Assembly (NCBI GenBank): GCA_017311315.1
Contig: CM029666.1
Location: forward strand, 35,226,749-35,290,748
Origin: Dendrocalamus latiflorus
Lineage: Eukaryota > Streptophyta > Magnoliopsida > Poales > Poaceae
Reading direction: 5' to 3'
DNA length: 64,000 nt
This document shows positions 55,270-64,000 of this stretch, piece by piece. Numbering within the stretch: the stretch's first letter is position 1; every line of letters begins with the position of its first letter. The notes under the pieces are model-generated. The model was not told where the DNA came from, searched no databases, and saw only the letters and a program-made list of their open reading frames with translations. Position numbers and translations under genes: made by a program.

Positions 55270-55599
55270 CATGGGCTATCTTGAAGTGAGTTAAGTTAAA
55301 ATCCCAAAATATTGCTGTATGTTTTACAGCACAAAATAATATTGCCTGTATATGCTTCCACAATTTTTGGTACTGCTTCAGTGTTCAATGTAATAGGCCG
55401 GTTGTAACTATACGTTATCTTTACTTCTTAAAAATGTGAGTTGGTGGTCGTTGGTCCATTCTTCCTCCTCTCTTCGCAGCCGTCCAGATCCGCATGTAGG
55501 TAGTTTGAGAGACCATGTGGTCGTGACTCCATGTGAATGATGAGTAATTGACAAAGGTTTAGGATAGTCGAGTTTGGATTGTGTGGTCGGACCATGTCG
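55270..55599. other. RLP-C 3' flank, no gene seen
   Basis: It includes likely 3' UTR sequence (gtgttcaatgtaataggccgg). The left edge of the following LTR could not be located, so part of this may be LTR. Confidence 0.4.
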
Positions 55600-57149
55600 T
55601 TGCAGGGTGCAATGGGCTAGGTCGGACTTTGGTCAAACTTGGTCGTATGGGTTTAGGACGCCTATTCTTGGTTTCGACAGGTTTGGACTTCATCTGTGGT
55701 AAGTGTGATGGTATTTACACTTTCATGTATCGAGCGGTGCTATTTGACGTGTTTCTTGTCTGCGTGACTGCAGGACGTCGAGTTGGAGTCGTGGCGAGAC
55801 ACGGTGGACCGGACTAGGCGCAGGTGGCGCTGAGGTCAGAACGGTCGGGATGTGTCGAAGACGACGTGGACTCGAGGTGGTTGCGAGGCGTGCGAGGCAA
55901 GGAGCGCGGAAGCTTTCCGGAAGGTGCGGGAGGGGCGAAACGGGAATTTCGCAAGGCTGCACAAGCGGGAGCGGGCTCCGTTGGACGTAGCGGGCGTAAC
56001 GGGACGGAGACCCGTTAGCCAAGCGCTATAAAAGGAGAGGAGGGGCTGCATGCCCACTTGAGCACTCCAAGAGTTTTTAGGGTTTCCTTTAGTCAAAATA
56101 GGCTTTAGTGGTTGTTTTGGCTTTAGGCTTTAGTGGTTGAGGGGCAGAGTGTGTGTCCCCTGAGTGTCTCCTACGATGTGTTCTATGTGAGTTCATCCTC
56201 CTCCAATCTTATAGTGGTGTGTTCTTGAGATGGAGAGGGAGAGGGAGAGTTGATTCACCTTGTAATCATCCATGGTTCTAATGTCCATGCGTATGGGGAC
56301 GTAGCTCTTTGTATCTCTTGTTCATGGAATGAAATTTCTGAGTTTTTCTCCCGTGCTCTCTGTTCTTGCTTCGATGCCTTCTAGGCTTGATTCTTGAGAT
56401 TTTGCGTTTCTTGCTATTTCTTGTTGGGAAGGCCCAAAATGGGTTGCTCCTTGATGGGATAGTGCCTCAAGATCATTTGATCATGTTTCCCAAGAGCAAA
56501 CTTCATTTTAATCTCAGATTTTGGTTTTGGCCTTCCTCTGTTCATGGTTGCATTTATAGGGTTTTAGTGCTGCGCTTGATTCCCTTGTTGAGATGGCTTG
56601 AAATTAAGCATGGAGGGTCCAGAGGGTATTCAATACCTATCCTCAAAGTTTCATGGCCAAAGGATCAACGGTTAGGGAGTAATTTGATTTTTGGCTCGGG
56701 TCTTGCAAAAATTCAGATTTTTACCCATAATCTGAAATTCTTGCTTTTTGGTTTGATTCTCTTGTTTTTCAAGGTCCCCTTACTAGTTAGTATGTTGTAG
56801 TAAGGCCTTGGATCAAAAAGATTGAGAGCAAACCTTCTTTTTAGCCAAAAATCCGAAGTCTCAAGTTCCAGCCTGAAAAATCCTGTTTGCTGTTTTTCTC
56901 AGCGGTACTACCGCTCAGCGGTACTACCGCTCGTCCAAGCGTTACTACCGCTTGCAGCCAGACTTGCGCTGAATTTGTTTTTCTTGATTGCTTCCTTCTG
57001 GGTCTAGCTTTTCAGTGTCTCTGTGATTTCCAGTGAGGGCTTATTTTCTCCTTCATAGCTCCCATAGCTACTGGAGAAGAAGATATTTGTTGGGGGCGAT
57101 TTTTAAAGATCGACATTCACCCCCCTCTGTCGCCATTTCGGTCCAACAA
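55600..57149 (+). repeat. 5' LTR of a SIRE-like copia (left edge uncertain)
   Basis: The right edge is fixed by tccaaca followed by at and the PBS. A TATA box (tataaaagg, 56027-56035) is followed by a 1.1 kb R/U5 region. Three near-palindromic agcggtactaccgct units lie at 56901-56952. The start TG could not be recognised; ORFs within are not accepted. Confidence 0.7.
56901..56952. repeat. three near-palindromic 15-mers in the LTR
   Basis: agcggtactaccgct at 56901-56915 and 56917-56931, and agcgttactaccgct at 56938-56952. Each is an inverted repeat around its centre except for one or two bases. Confidence 0.9.
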
Positions 57150-57151
57150 TT

Positions 57152-57164
57152 GGTATCAGAGCCG
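57152..57164 (+). other. primer-binding site of the SIRE-like copia
   Basis: tggtatcagagcc, complementary to initiator tRNA-Met, two bases after the LTR. Confidence 0.95.
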
Positions 57165-57204
57165 GTTAGCTCTAATTCATAGATCTTAACCGGTCTCAAG
57201 AGCC

Positions 57205-59454
57205 ATGGCGACTGACAAGTACTCGACCAAGCCGCCAGTTTTCGATGGCATCGATTACCCCTTCTGGAAGAGCCGAATGGAGACATACATCCAGGCTCAG
57301 GGGTACACCATCTGGCGCAAGGTCAAGGTCCGGTTTGTTGTTCCTGCCGATGAGAACATCAATGCTGGGAATATGCATGATGTTGAGGCAAATGCTAAGG
57401 CAAGGAACATCATTATCCAGGGCCTGAGTCGTAGCGAGTTCGATCGCATCTCCCACCTGTCGTCCGCCTACGATATCTGGGTGACCCTCGACGCATACCA
57501 TGAGGGCACCACCCAGATCAAGACGGTTCGACAGGACCAGTTCAAGCGAGAATACAACAAATTCGAGATGCTTGCTGGTGAGTCCCTAGATGAGTGCTTC
57601 GCACGTTTTCACAAGATCTTGAGCAATCTCCGAGCGGTCGGTCTCATATACCCTGACTCGGACAACGCTCGTCAGATGCTTGCGGCACTCGATCTGCGTG
57701 TGTGGGAGATGAAAGTGACCACCATCAAAGACAGGACAGACCTCTTGACCTTGACTCTTGACGCGCTGTACTCACGCCTCAAGACTCACGAGATTGATGT
57801 TGTCTCTCGTAGGTCGAAGTCACAGTCGATGGCTTTGGTCACCGATCCCAGTTCAGCTTCTGGTCTCTCTTCTGAGTCCTCTTGTGGTTTCTCCCCTGCT
57901 GCTCTCTGTGATATAACTGATGATCAGTTAGAGCAGCTTGCGGATGAGCAGCTTGCCCTCCTTGCTCGAAGATTCTCCCACGCTTACAAAGGGAGGAGGG
58001 ACAGAAAGAGAGGAGGACCCGTGATTTGCTTCGAGTGTGGTGGCCCCAACCACATCCGAGCAAACTGCCCCAAGCTTGGGAAGGGCAAAGGTGACTACGG
58101 CGGTTCGGGCAAGAACGACTACACCGATAAGAACCGCAACACAAAGCCCTCAGCACCTGCTCAAGGCAAGAAGAAGTTCCGCAACTTCGGGAAGGCCAAG
58201 AAGCTCTTCCACCGCGTCCTCACCGCCTTCGACGACCTCGACCTCAGCGAGGTGGAGGGATGGAGCGACAACGACGGGACGGGTGACCAAGAGCCCAAGG
58301 ATGGCGGTGACGACTTCTCCGGCATGTGCTTCATGGCCCTCGAGGGCGAACTGAGCGACAGCGAGTTGTACTCCGACTCGGACGAGGTATGCCCCACCTA
58401 CGACCAGCTCAATCATGCTTTTCTTAAGCTAGGTGGTTTTCATGCTAGAGCTAGGGCTAGGTGTACTGAGTTAGAGAAGGAAGTAGATAGACTATCACGG
58501 GAGCTTACTTCACTTACATCTGCTCCCTCCCATGATGATTGTGATACATGCTGTGCTCTGTTGGGTGACATGGAGAAACTAAGGACCTCGCATGATAGTG
58601 TGTCCTCCGAGCTTGATATTGTTAAGGTGGAGAATGTTAGTCTGCTTGCTGAGTTAGAGTTGAGTAGGATGGCCGTTACCCTACTTACTACTGATGAGAC
58701 TACTTCTCCCACCTCATGTGAGGTTGAGGGCATTACTGCTAGAGGACCTTATGCCATGCTCCTTGATCTGGCCGAGACTTGTGAAAGTTGTAATAATCTA
58801 AAGATGAACCTAAAACGGGCAGATCACAAGATTGTTGAGTTGAGTGCTTCTTTACTTGAGCCTATTGATTCATGTTTGAACTGTCCCAAGTTAACTGCTG
58901 AACTTGAATCTGTCTCAAAACAGTTTCAAGAAATGATTGACTGTTACAAGAAAATGGCTCAGTATGCGACTAAGGATCCTGTTAGCTCACCATGCATTAA
59001 TTGTGATAAACTAAAACTTGAACTCGTTGCATTGAATGACAAATGTGTGAAGCTAACTAAGGACTTACTAGAGAAGCCACAATCTGGTTGTGATGTGACT
59101 GATGGTATGGGGGAGAAGCCCCAGGGTAAGGTAGAGACGCCTAGCGACGTGAACCAACCTGCTAGCAGTAGGACTGTCCATTTTGAGTCGGCTGTGCGTG
59201 CACAAGCCATTCGTTCCTCTGCTGTTGGTTCTTCATCTGCTCTCTTACCCCCTGCTGTTTCCTCTTCCCCCTACTCTTCTTGCACCTCTCTCTTTTGGGA
59301 GTGTCAGTACCTTATGAACACTCTCGAGAGATTTGTAGGCGGCAAAAAGAAGCTTAATCTTATTCTAGACCAATCCAAGATTTGCAAGTTCAATCAAGGT
59401 CTAGGATATGATTTCTATGAGGATATGAGGAAGCATCCACCTGCTATTCTCTGA
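57205..59454 (+). CDS. SIRE-like gag, 749 codons
   Basis: The ATG at 57205 lies 40 bases after the PBS. N-terminal copia gag core (FDGIDYPFWKSRMETYIQAQ, FDRISHLSSAYDIW, KREYNKFEMLAGESLDECF) spans about residues 10-200. The zinc knuckle CFECGGPNHIRANC is at 275-288. An acidic stretch follows near 350-390 and then a long heptad-rich, Cys-containing segment (ELEKEVDRLSRELTSL, about 400-640). TGA at 59452-59454 ends it, but the same frame continues open to 60147. The C-terminal part is thus either a separate product, reached by readthrough, or cut by a nonsense mutation. Confidence 0.88.
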   Translation: MATDKYSTKPPVFDGIDYPFWKSRMETYIQAQGYTIWRKVKVRFVVPADENINAGNMHDVEANAKARNIIIQGLSRSEFDRISHLSSAYDIWVTLDAYHEGTTQIKTVRQDQFKREYNKFEMLAGESLDECFARFHKILSNLRAVGLIYPDSDNARQMLAALDLRVWEMKVTTIKDRTDLLTLTLDALYSRLKTHEIDVVSRRSKSQSMALVTDPSSASGLSSESSCGFSPAALCDITDDQLEQLADEQLALLARRFSHAYKGRRDRKRGGPVICFECGGPNHIRANCPKLGKGKGDYGGSGKNDYTDKNRNTKPSAPAQGKKKFRNFGKAKKLFHRVLTAFDDLDLSEVEGWSDNDGTGDQEPKDGGDDFSGMCFMALEGELSDSELYSDSDEVCPTYDQLNHAFLKLGGFHARARARCTELEKEVDRLSRELTSLTSAPSHDDCDTCCALLGDMEKLRTSHDSVSSELDIVKVENVSLLAELELSRMAVTLLTTDETTSPTSCEVEGITARGPYAMLLDLAETCESCNNLKMNLKRADHKIVELSASLLEPIDSCLNCPKLTAELESVSKQFQEMIDCYKKMAQYATKDPVSSPCINCDKLKLELVALNDKCVKLTKDLLEKPQSGCDVTDGMGEKPQGKVETPSDVNQPASSRTVHFESAVRAQAIRSSAVGSSSALLPPAVSSSPYSSCTSLFWECQYLMNTLERFVGGKKKLNLILDQSKICKFNQGLGYDFYEDMRKHPPAIL

Positions 59455-60147
59455 CCCATCTTAGGAGGTGTGATCGAGGTTGAGCCCAGATCTGACGAGG
59501 TGAAATTCAAATCAGCGCGCTTTGTCCAAGGAATCTCTGACAGCAAGGTGATTCCACCTGTTGCTTCGGCCTCTCAGAAGGCGAAGCCTCTTCGTGCTAC
59601 TTCCACCTCTCAGAAGGTGAAGTACCACTGCACCTTCTGTCAGAAGGATGGGCACTCGATCGAGAGATGCTTCAGGCGCGCCAAGATCGCGCGTAGAGAC
59701 CGTGTTGAGTCTCTTAGGGGTATTCAGGGTCAGCCCCAGATTCTGAGTGCACCAAAGACCAACACGAGGTCTAGGTTTGCTCCTGTTGCGGAGTTTGGGC
59801 AGCATAGAGGACTTGATTTTTCTGAGTTTTCTGTTTTCCGTCATCATGCTGCCTCTGATCGTGTCTTCCGCCGTCCTGAGGGTAGATCTCGGTTTCCCCG
59901 TCGAGATAGCTACCCGCGGCGTGATCAGCGTGTTGCCGGTGTTCCGACTCGCTCTCCTGTAGCAGTCGGACCCCGCAACAGCTTCAGGTCTGCTCACAGA
60001 CCTTCTGCTTCTTTGAGTCACGGAGAGCGTAGGGTAGATAGAGGTCAGTCGTGTTTGACTACTTCATCTGCTCCACGTGTTACTCAGTATTGGGTGCCAA
60101 AATCACTCTTGATTTATCCCAGTACTGAGACTTTACTCTCTCGTTGA
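59455..60147 (+). pseudogene. SIRE-like gag C-terminal extension with second zinc knuckle
   Basis: Same frame as gag beyond the TGA (GGVIEVEPRSDEVKFKSARF). The zinc knuckle CTFCQKDGHSIERC lies at 59629-59670, followed by an Arg-rich segment and the TQYWVPKS block that in this lineage precedes protease. It ends at TGA 60145-60147, overlapping the start of the pol frame in the -1 register. Confidence 0.8.
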
Positions 60148-63100
60148 CTCAGGTTCGCCGGGCAGGGAAGGGAAAGGTTTGGCTTGTAGACTCCGGGTGT
60201 TCACGACACATGACCGGAGACTCCCGTTGGTTCTCCTCCCTAGCCCGCGCTCCAGGTGATGAGACGATCACCTTCGGAGATGCTTCATCTGGGCGCGTCA
60301 TCGCCAAAGGTACAGTGCGCGTGAATGATTCTTTCATTTTGAAAGATGTTGCCTTGGTGAGTAAGCTGCAGTATAATTTGCTTTCAGTCTCTCAGCTTAC
60401 CGATGACGGTTTTGAGGTAAGCTTTAAGAAAAACAATTGCAAAATTCTTGATTCTTCGGGTAGTCTGGTTTGCGGGATTTCTCGTTATGGGAGGATCTTT
60501 CGTGCTGATTTTTCTGAGTCTTCTAGTGATCCTCTCAAGTGTTTAGTTGCTTCTGAGTCCCGCGACCTCTCCTTCTGGCATAGGAGACTTGGTCATATTG
60601 GATTTGACCATTTGACCCGAGTTAGCGGCCACGATCTCATTCGTGGTCTGCCGAAACTCAAGATGGTCAAAGATCTTATTTGCTCTCCATGCCGGCACGG
60701 CAAGATGGCTGCCGCTTCTCATCCTCCGGTCACAGTTACTATGACCGATGCACCGGGACAGCTGCTCCACATGGACACAGTTGGACCAGCTCGAGTGCAG
60801 TCAGCAGGAGGGAAGTGGTATGTTCTTGTTGTGGTCGATGACTTCTCGAGGTATTCTTGAGCGTTTTTCTTAGCCTCGAAGGATGATACATTTTCACATT
60901 TCCGAGGTCTTTTCAGTAGGTTTTCTGTAGAGCTCCCAGGTGCTTTACGAGCGATCCGCAGTGACAATGGCACGGAGTTCAAGAATTCCTACTTTGAGAG
61001 TTTCTGTGGTGAGACAGGTGTAGAGCACCAGTTCTCTTCTCCATACGTCCCTCAGCAGAATGGCGTTGTGGAGAGGAAGAACCGTACCTTGGTCGAGATG
61101 GCCAGGACGATGCTGGATGAGTACTCTACACCGCGGAAGTTTGGGCTGAGGCTATAGCCACCGCGTGCCATGTCTCAAATCGAGTTTTTCTTCGGGCACA
61201 CTTGCACCGCACTTCTTATGAGCTGAGATATGGGCGAAAGCCCAGTGTATCTCATTTTCGTGTGTTTGGTTGCAAGTGCTTTATTTTGAAGTCTGGGAAC
61301 CTAGATAAGTTCGAGTCACGCTCTTGTGATGGGATCTTTCTAGGCTACTCGCCCTCTTTGCGGGCTTATAGGGTCTGGAACTGCGAGTCTAGTAAAATGG
61401 TAGAGACCTGTGAGGTGACCTTCGACGAGGCCAGTCCGGGGACTAGGCCTGATATCTCAGGTTCTTTAGAGCAGTCCGAGACCATCTTCGTGGATGACGA
61501 GGACGATGGAGACGATGGTTGTCTACCTGATCCAGTCCCTCATTCACCCCTTGAGATGCCTTCTTCCACGGCACCTCGAGGTGATCAGCCCATGCCTACC
61601 GCTTCCTCCGGAGCCAGTGGCTCTGTTCCTGCCTCGTCTGCACACGAGGTAGAGGCCACTTCTTCATCTCATCCAGGACCTCCTAGACATATCCAGAAAG
61701 CTCATCCTTCAGAGCAGATCATTGGAGACCTTTTCAAGCGTGTTACCCGCTCAAAATCTGGCTTATCTCAATTCTGTCTCCATTCTGCTTTCATTGCCTC
61801 CTTTGAGCCCAAAGATGTTTCTCATGCTTTATCTGACGAGTCTTGGGTCAATGCCATGCATGAGGAGCTAGAGAACTTTAAGAGAAACAAGGTCTGGTCG
61901 CTTATCGAGCCCCCGCGAGGTCACAATATCATTGGGACTAAGTGGGTGTTCAAGAACAAGCAGAGCGAGGATGGAGTGGTTTTTCGAAACAAGGCTAGAC
62001 TGGTAGCTCAGGGGTTCTCCCAGGTTGAGGGCCTGGATTTCGAAGAGACCTTTGCCCCTGTAGCTAGACTTGAGGCCATTAGAATCCTGCTAGCTTTTGC
62101 AGCTTCTAAGGGTTTCAAGCTTTACCAGATGGACGTTAAGAGTGCCTTCCTTAATGGATTCATTGAGGAAGAAGTCTATGTCAGACAGCCTCCTGGTTTC
62201 GAAAACCCCAAATACCCTAACCATGTCTTCAAGCTTTCCAAAGCTTTGTATGGACTTAAGCAGGCCCCTAGAGCTTGGTATGAGAGGCTTAAGTCCTATC
62301 TTCTGAGCCATGATTTTGAGATGGGTAGAGTAGATAAGACCTTGTTCATTCGTCGTCATGGTAATGACTTTCTGCTCGTCCAGATCTATGTCGATGACAT
62401 TATCTTTGGCGGCTCTTCCCATACTTTGGTTTCACAGTTCTCGGATGTCATGAGCACCGAGTTTGAGATGAGCATGATGGGAGAGTTGACATTCTTCCTT
62501 GGCTTTCAAATCAAGCAGACTCGGGAGGGTACCTTCTTGCATCAAGGCAAGTACACTCGCGACCTCCTGAGACGCTTCGACATGAGTGATGGTAAGCCGG
62601 TGTCAACTCCGATGGCTTCTACAGCCTATCTTGACCCAGATGAGAATGACGAGCTAGTTGATCAGAAAGAGTACAGAAGTATGATCGGCTCCCTTCTTTA
62701 CCTCACTGCCTCGAGACCGGACATACACTTCTCCGTGTGTCTGTGTGCTCGTTTTCAGGCTTCTCCTCGCGTATCTCACCGCCAGGCGGTGAAGCGCATC
62801 TTTCGGTACCTTCGAGCTACCATTGACTATGGTATCTGGTACTCTTCCTCATCCTATCTTTCCTTGAGAGCCTTCTCGGATGCAGACTTTGTCGGCTGTA
62901 GGATAGATAGGAAGAGCACCTCAGGCACCTGCCAATTCATTGGCACTTCTCTCGTTTCCTGGTCTTCGAGGAAGCAGTCTGGAGTTGCACAGTCGACCGC
63001 AGAGGCCGAGTACGTTGCTGCAGCCAGTTGCTGTAGCCAGGTGCTCTGGATGGTCTCGACCCTGCGGGACTTTGGGTTAGCTCTAAACAGTGTTCCACTT

Positions 63101-63337
63101 TTCTGTGATAACACTTCTGCGATTAACATTGCTAAGAACCCAGTGCAGCACTCCCGGACCAAGCATATAGATATTCGCTATCACTTCCTTCGAGACCATG
63201 TGGAGAAGGGTGACATTGTGCTTCAGTTCATGGAGAGTGACCACCAGTTGGCTGATATCTTCACCAAGCCATTGGATAGCTCTAGGTTTTCAGCTCTGCG
63301 GGGAGAGCTTGGGGTGGTTTGTCCTTATGGGCTGTAG
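60144..63337 (+). pseudogene. SIRE-like pol: protease, integrase, RT, RNase H (one stop, one frameshift)
   Basis: Protease WLVDSGCSRHMTGD with intact DSG lies near 60182. The pre-integrase zinc region is HRRLGHIGFDHL...CSPCRHGK. Integrase shows HMDTVGPAR, DDFSRY, RSDNGTEFKN and QQNGVVERKNRTL. RT shows KWVFKNKQ, KARLVAQGFSQVEG, MDVKSAFLNGF, YGLKQAPRAWYE and intact YVDD at 62387-62398. RNase H shows FSDADFVGCRIDRKSTSG, STAEAEYVAA, KHIDIRYHF and LADIFTKPL. Lesions: TGA 60858-60860 within integrase and a one-base loss near 61140 before VFLRAHLH. It ends at TAG 63335-63337. Confidence 0.92.
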
Positions 63338-64000
63338 TGAGGGGGAGCTTTGGGCTTTACTGGTTTACTATATTGTCTATGCTTCTGTCTCATTAATATT
63401 GCATTGCATTTTGGGTGCATTGGGTTAAGTCCTTCTAGCATAGGTTAGAGTGTTTCTTGTGATTGAGTTGCTTAGACTTCTTACTCTTATCTTGTGCTTC
63501 CAGGATTAGCTATTTCTTATCTCACTAGGTTGAGCTCACTCACTTCTTGTAGGTTCTAGCGAGGGTTGGGCCACCCTCGGGTAGACAGGGTACGTGTTTG
63601 CTCTCTAGTGTGTGTTCGACGATCAGCTGTTAGTCCTGGAGTCATTTGGGGTAGATGAGAGTCAGTTTAAGCCATAGTTGCTTCTATATCTTTTCTATGC
63701 TTTAAGGACTGCATGTTTGCTGTTTTCTTTCCCAGCTTCTCGATTTTATTGCTTTGGTTCAGGGGGAGTTCATTTGGGAGCTTCTGGAGCTTAATATTGA
63801 CTTAACTCAACTTGAACTAAAAGTTGCATCTAATGTTGAGGGGGAGCTGGACTTTCTTGCATTTTCAGCATTCTAGCATTGTAATCAATCTGCATTGAGC
63901 CTTGATTATTATCCTGTTATGACATGCTTCAATGCTTTACACCTTGCCATGACTTGTGCTTAGCTTGCCATGATAAGTTAATTAAAATTGCTCGACTTGA
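63338..64000 (+). other. SIRE-like 3' untranslated region with multiple purine tracts
   Basis: gagggggagc-type tracts lie at 63339-63347, 63761-63768 and 63838-63846. No env-like ORF is visible and no similarity to the 5' LTR begins before the window ends. Which tract primes plus-strand synthesis cannot be told without the 3' LTR. Confidence 0.65.

Larger units (their letters stand above)
57152..64000 (+). mobile_element. SIRE-type Ty1/copia element, internal region
   Basis: Long gag with a coiled-coil extension and two zinc knuckles, then protease, integrase, RT and RNase H, then a long 3' untranslated region with several purine tracts. This layout matches the SIRE/Maximus lineage. The 3' LTR is not reached. 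The reading frame has few lesions, so it is the best preserved pol in the window. Confidence 0.92.

Noticed and set aside
55581..56022. ORFs upstream of the SIRE-like TATA box
   Set aside because: They lie in presumed U3 of the LTR with frames on both strands and no recognisable domain.
1..64000. CRISPR arrays, tRNA or rRNA genes, bacterial operons
   Set aside because: No regularly spaced identical repeats with unique spacers, no cloverleaf with A/B boxes and no rRNA-like sequence were noticed; the content is plant nuclear.

Overview
This window is plant nuclear DNA, almost certainly from a grass (Poaceae). It is a nest of transposable elements wrapped around the decayed remains of a receptor-like protein (RLP) leucine-rich-repeat gene cluster. 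Evidence for a grass: long TGTAA...TTACA Ty3/gypsy LTRs carrying the gagtac...gtactcagcaag block, two CACTA elements of grass-type families, a SIRE-like copia with an extended gag, an L1-type LINE, and a GRF-type zinc-finger fragment of the sort seen in grass transposon genes. The species cannot be named from sequence alone. I found no tRNA, rRNA or CRISPR, and no intact host gene.

Layout. 1-2.5 kb: 3' part of a copia element with its 3' LTR. 2.5-7.45 kb: unassigned DNA, then a minus-oriented gypsy LTR with primer-binding site. 7.45-7.8 kb: an RLP fragment. 7.8-11.6 kb: a 5'-truncated copia. 12.19-19.95 kb: a solo gypsy LTR split by a complete CACTA element with perfect TAT target duplications. 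22.1-24.3 kb: a second CACTA; its 3' end lies in a 0.9 kb tandem duplication (24.2-26.8 kb) whose second unit carries a GRF zinc-finger insertion. 27.0-29.46 kb: RLP-A, a pseudogene. 30.1-38.2 kb: an L1 LINE broken by another solo gypsy LTR and flanked by ~203-bp direct repeats. 38.3-40.03 kb: RLP fragments D and B with a copia solo LTR between them. 40.03-51.85 kb: a third copia, split by a young 5.4 kb non-autonomous gypsy (43.26-48.64 kb). 51.96-55.27 kb: RLP-C, nearly full length but broken. 55.6-64 kb: a SIRE-like copia running off the window.

How the parts relate. All five RLP pieces are on the plus strand and belong to one family (signal peptide, LRRNT_2, LRRs, island domain, C-terminal transmembrane helix, no kinase). 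They are probably one tandem cluster that was expanded and then disabled by nonsense mutations, microhomology deletions and duplications, and transposon insertions. The solo copia LTR beside RLP-B and the element LTR beside RLP-C differ by ~6%, while the adjoining gene copies differ by only ~1%. That contrast lets the order of events be inferred: copia insertion, tandem duplication, LTR-LTR recombination, then a very recent gypsy insertion. The least familiar object is that gypsy element: it keeps gag, PBS, PPT and nearly identical LTRs, but a Cys-rich ORF with no recognisable pol motif sits where pol should be.
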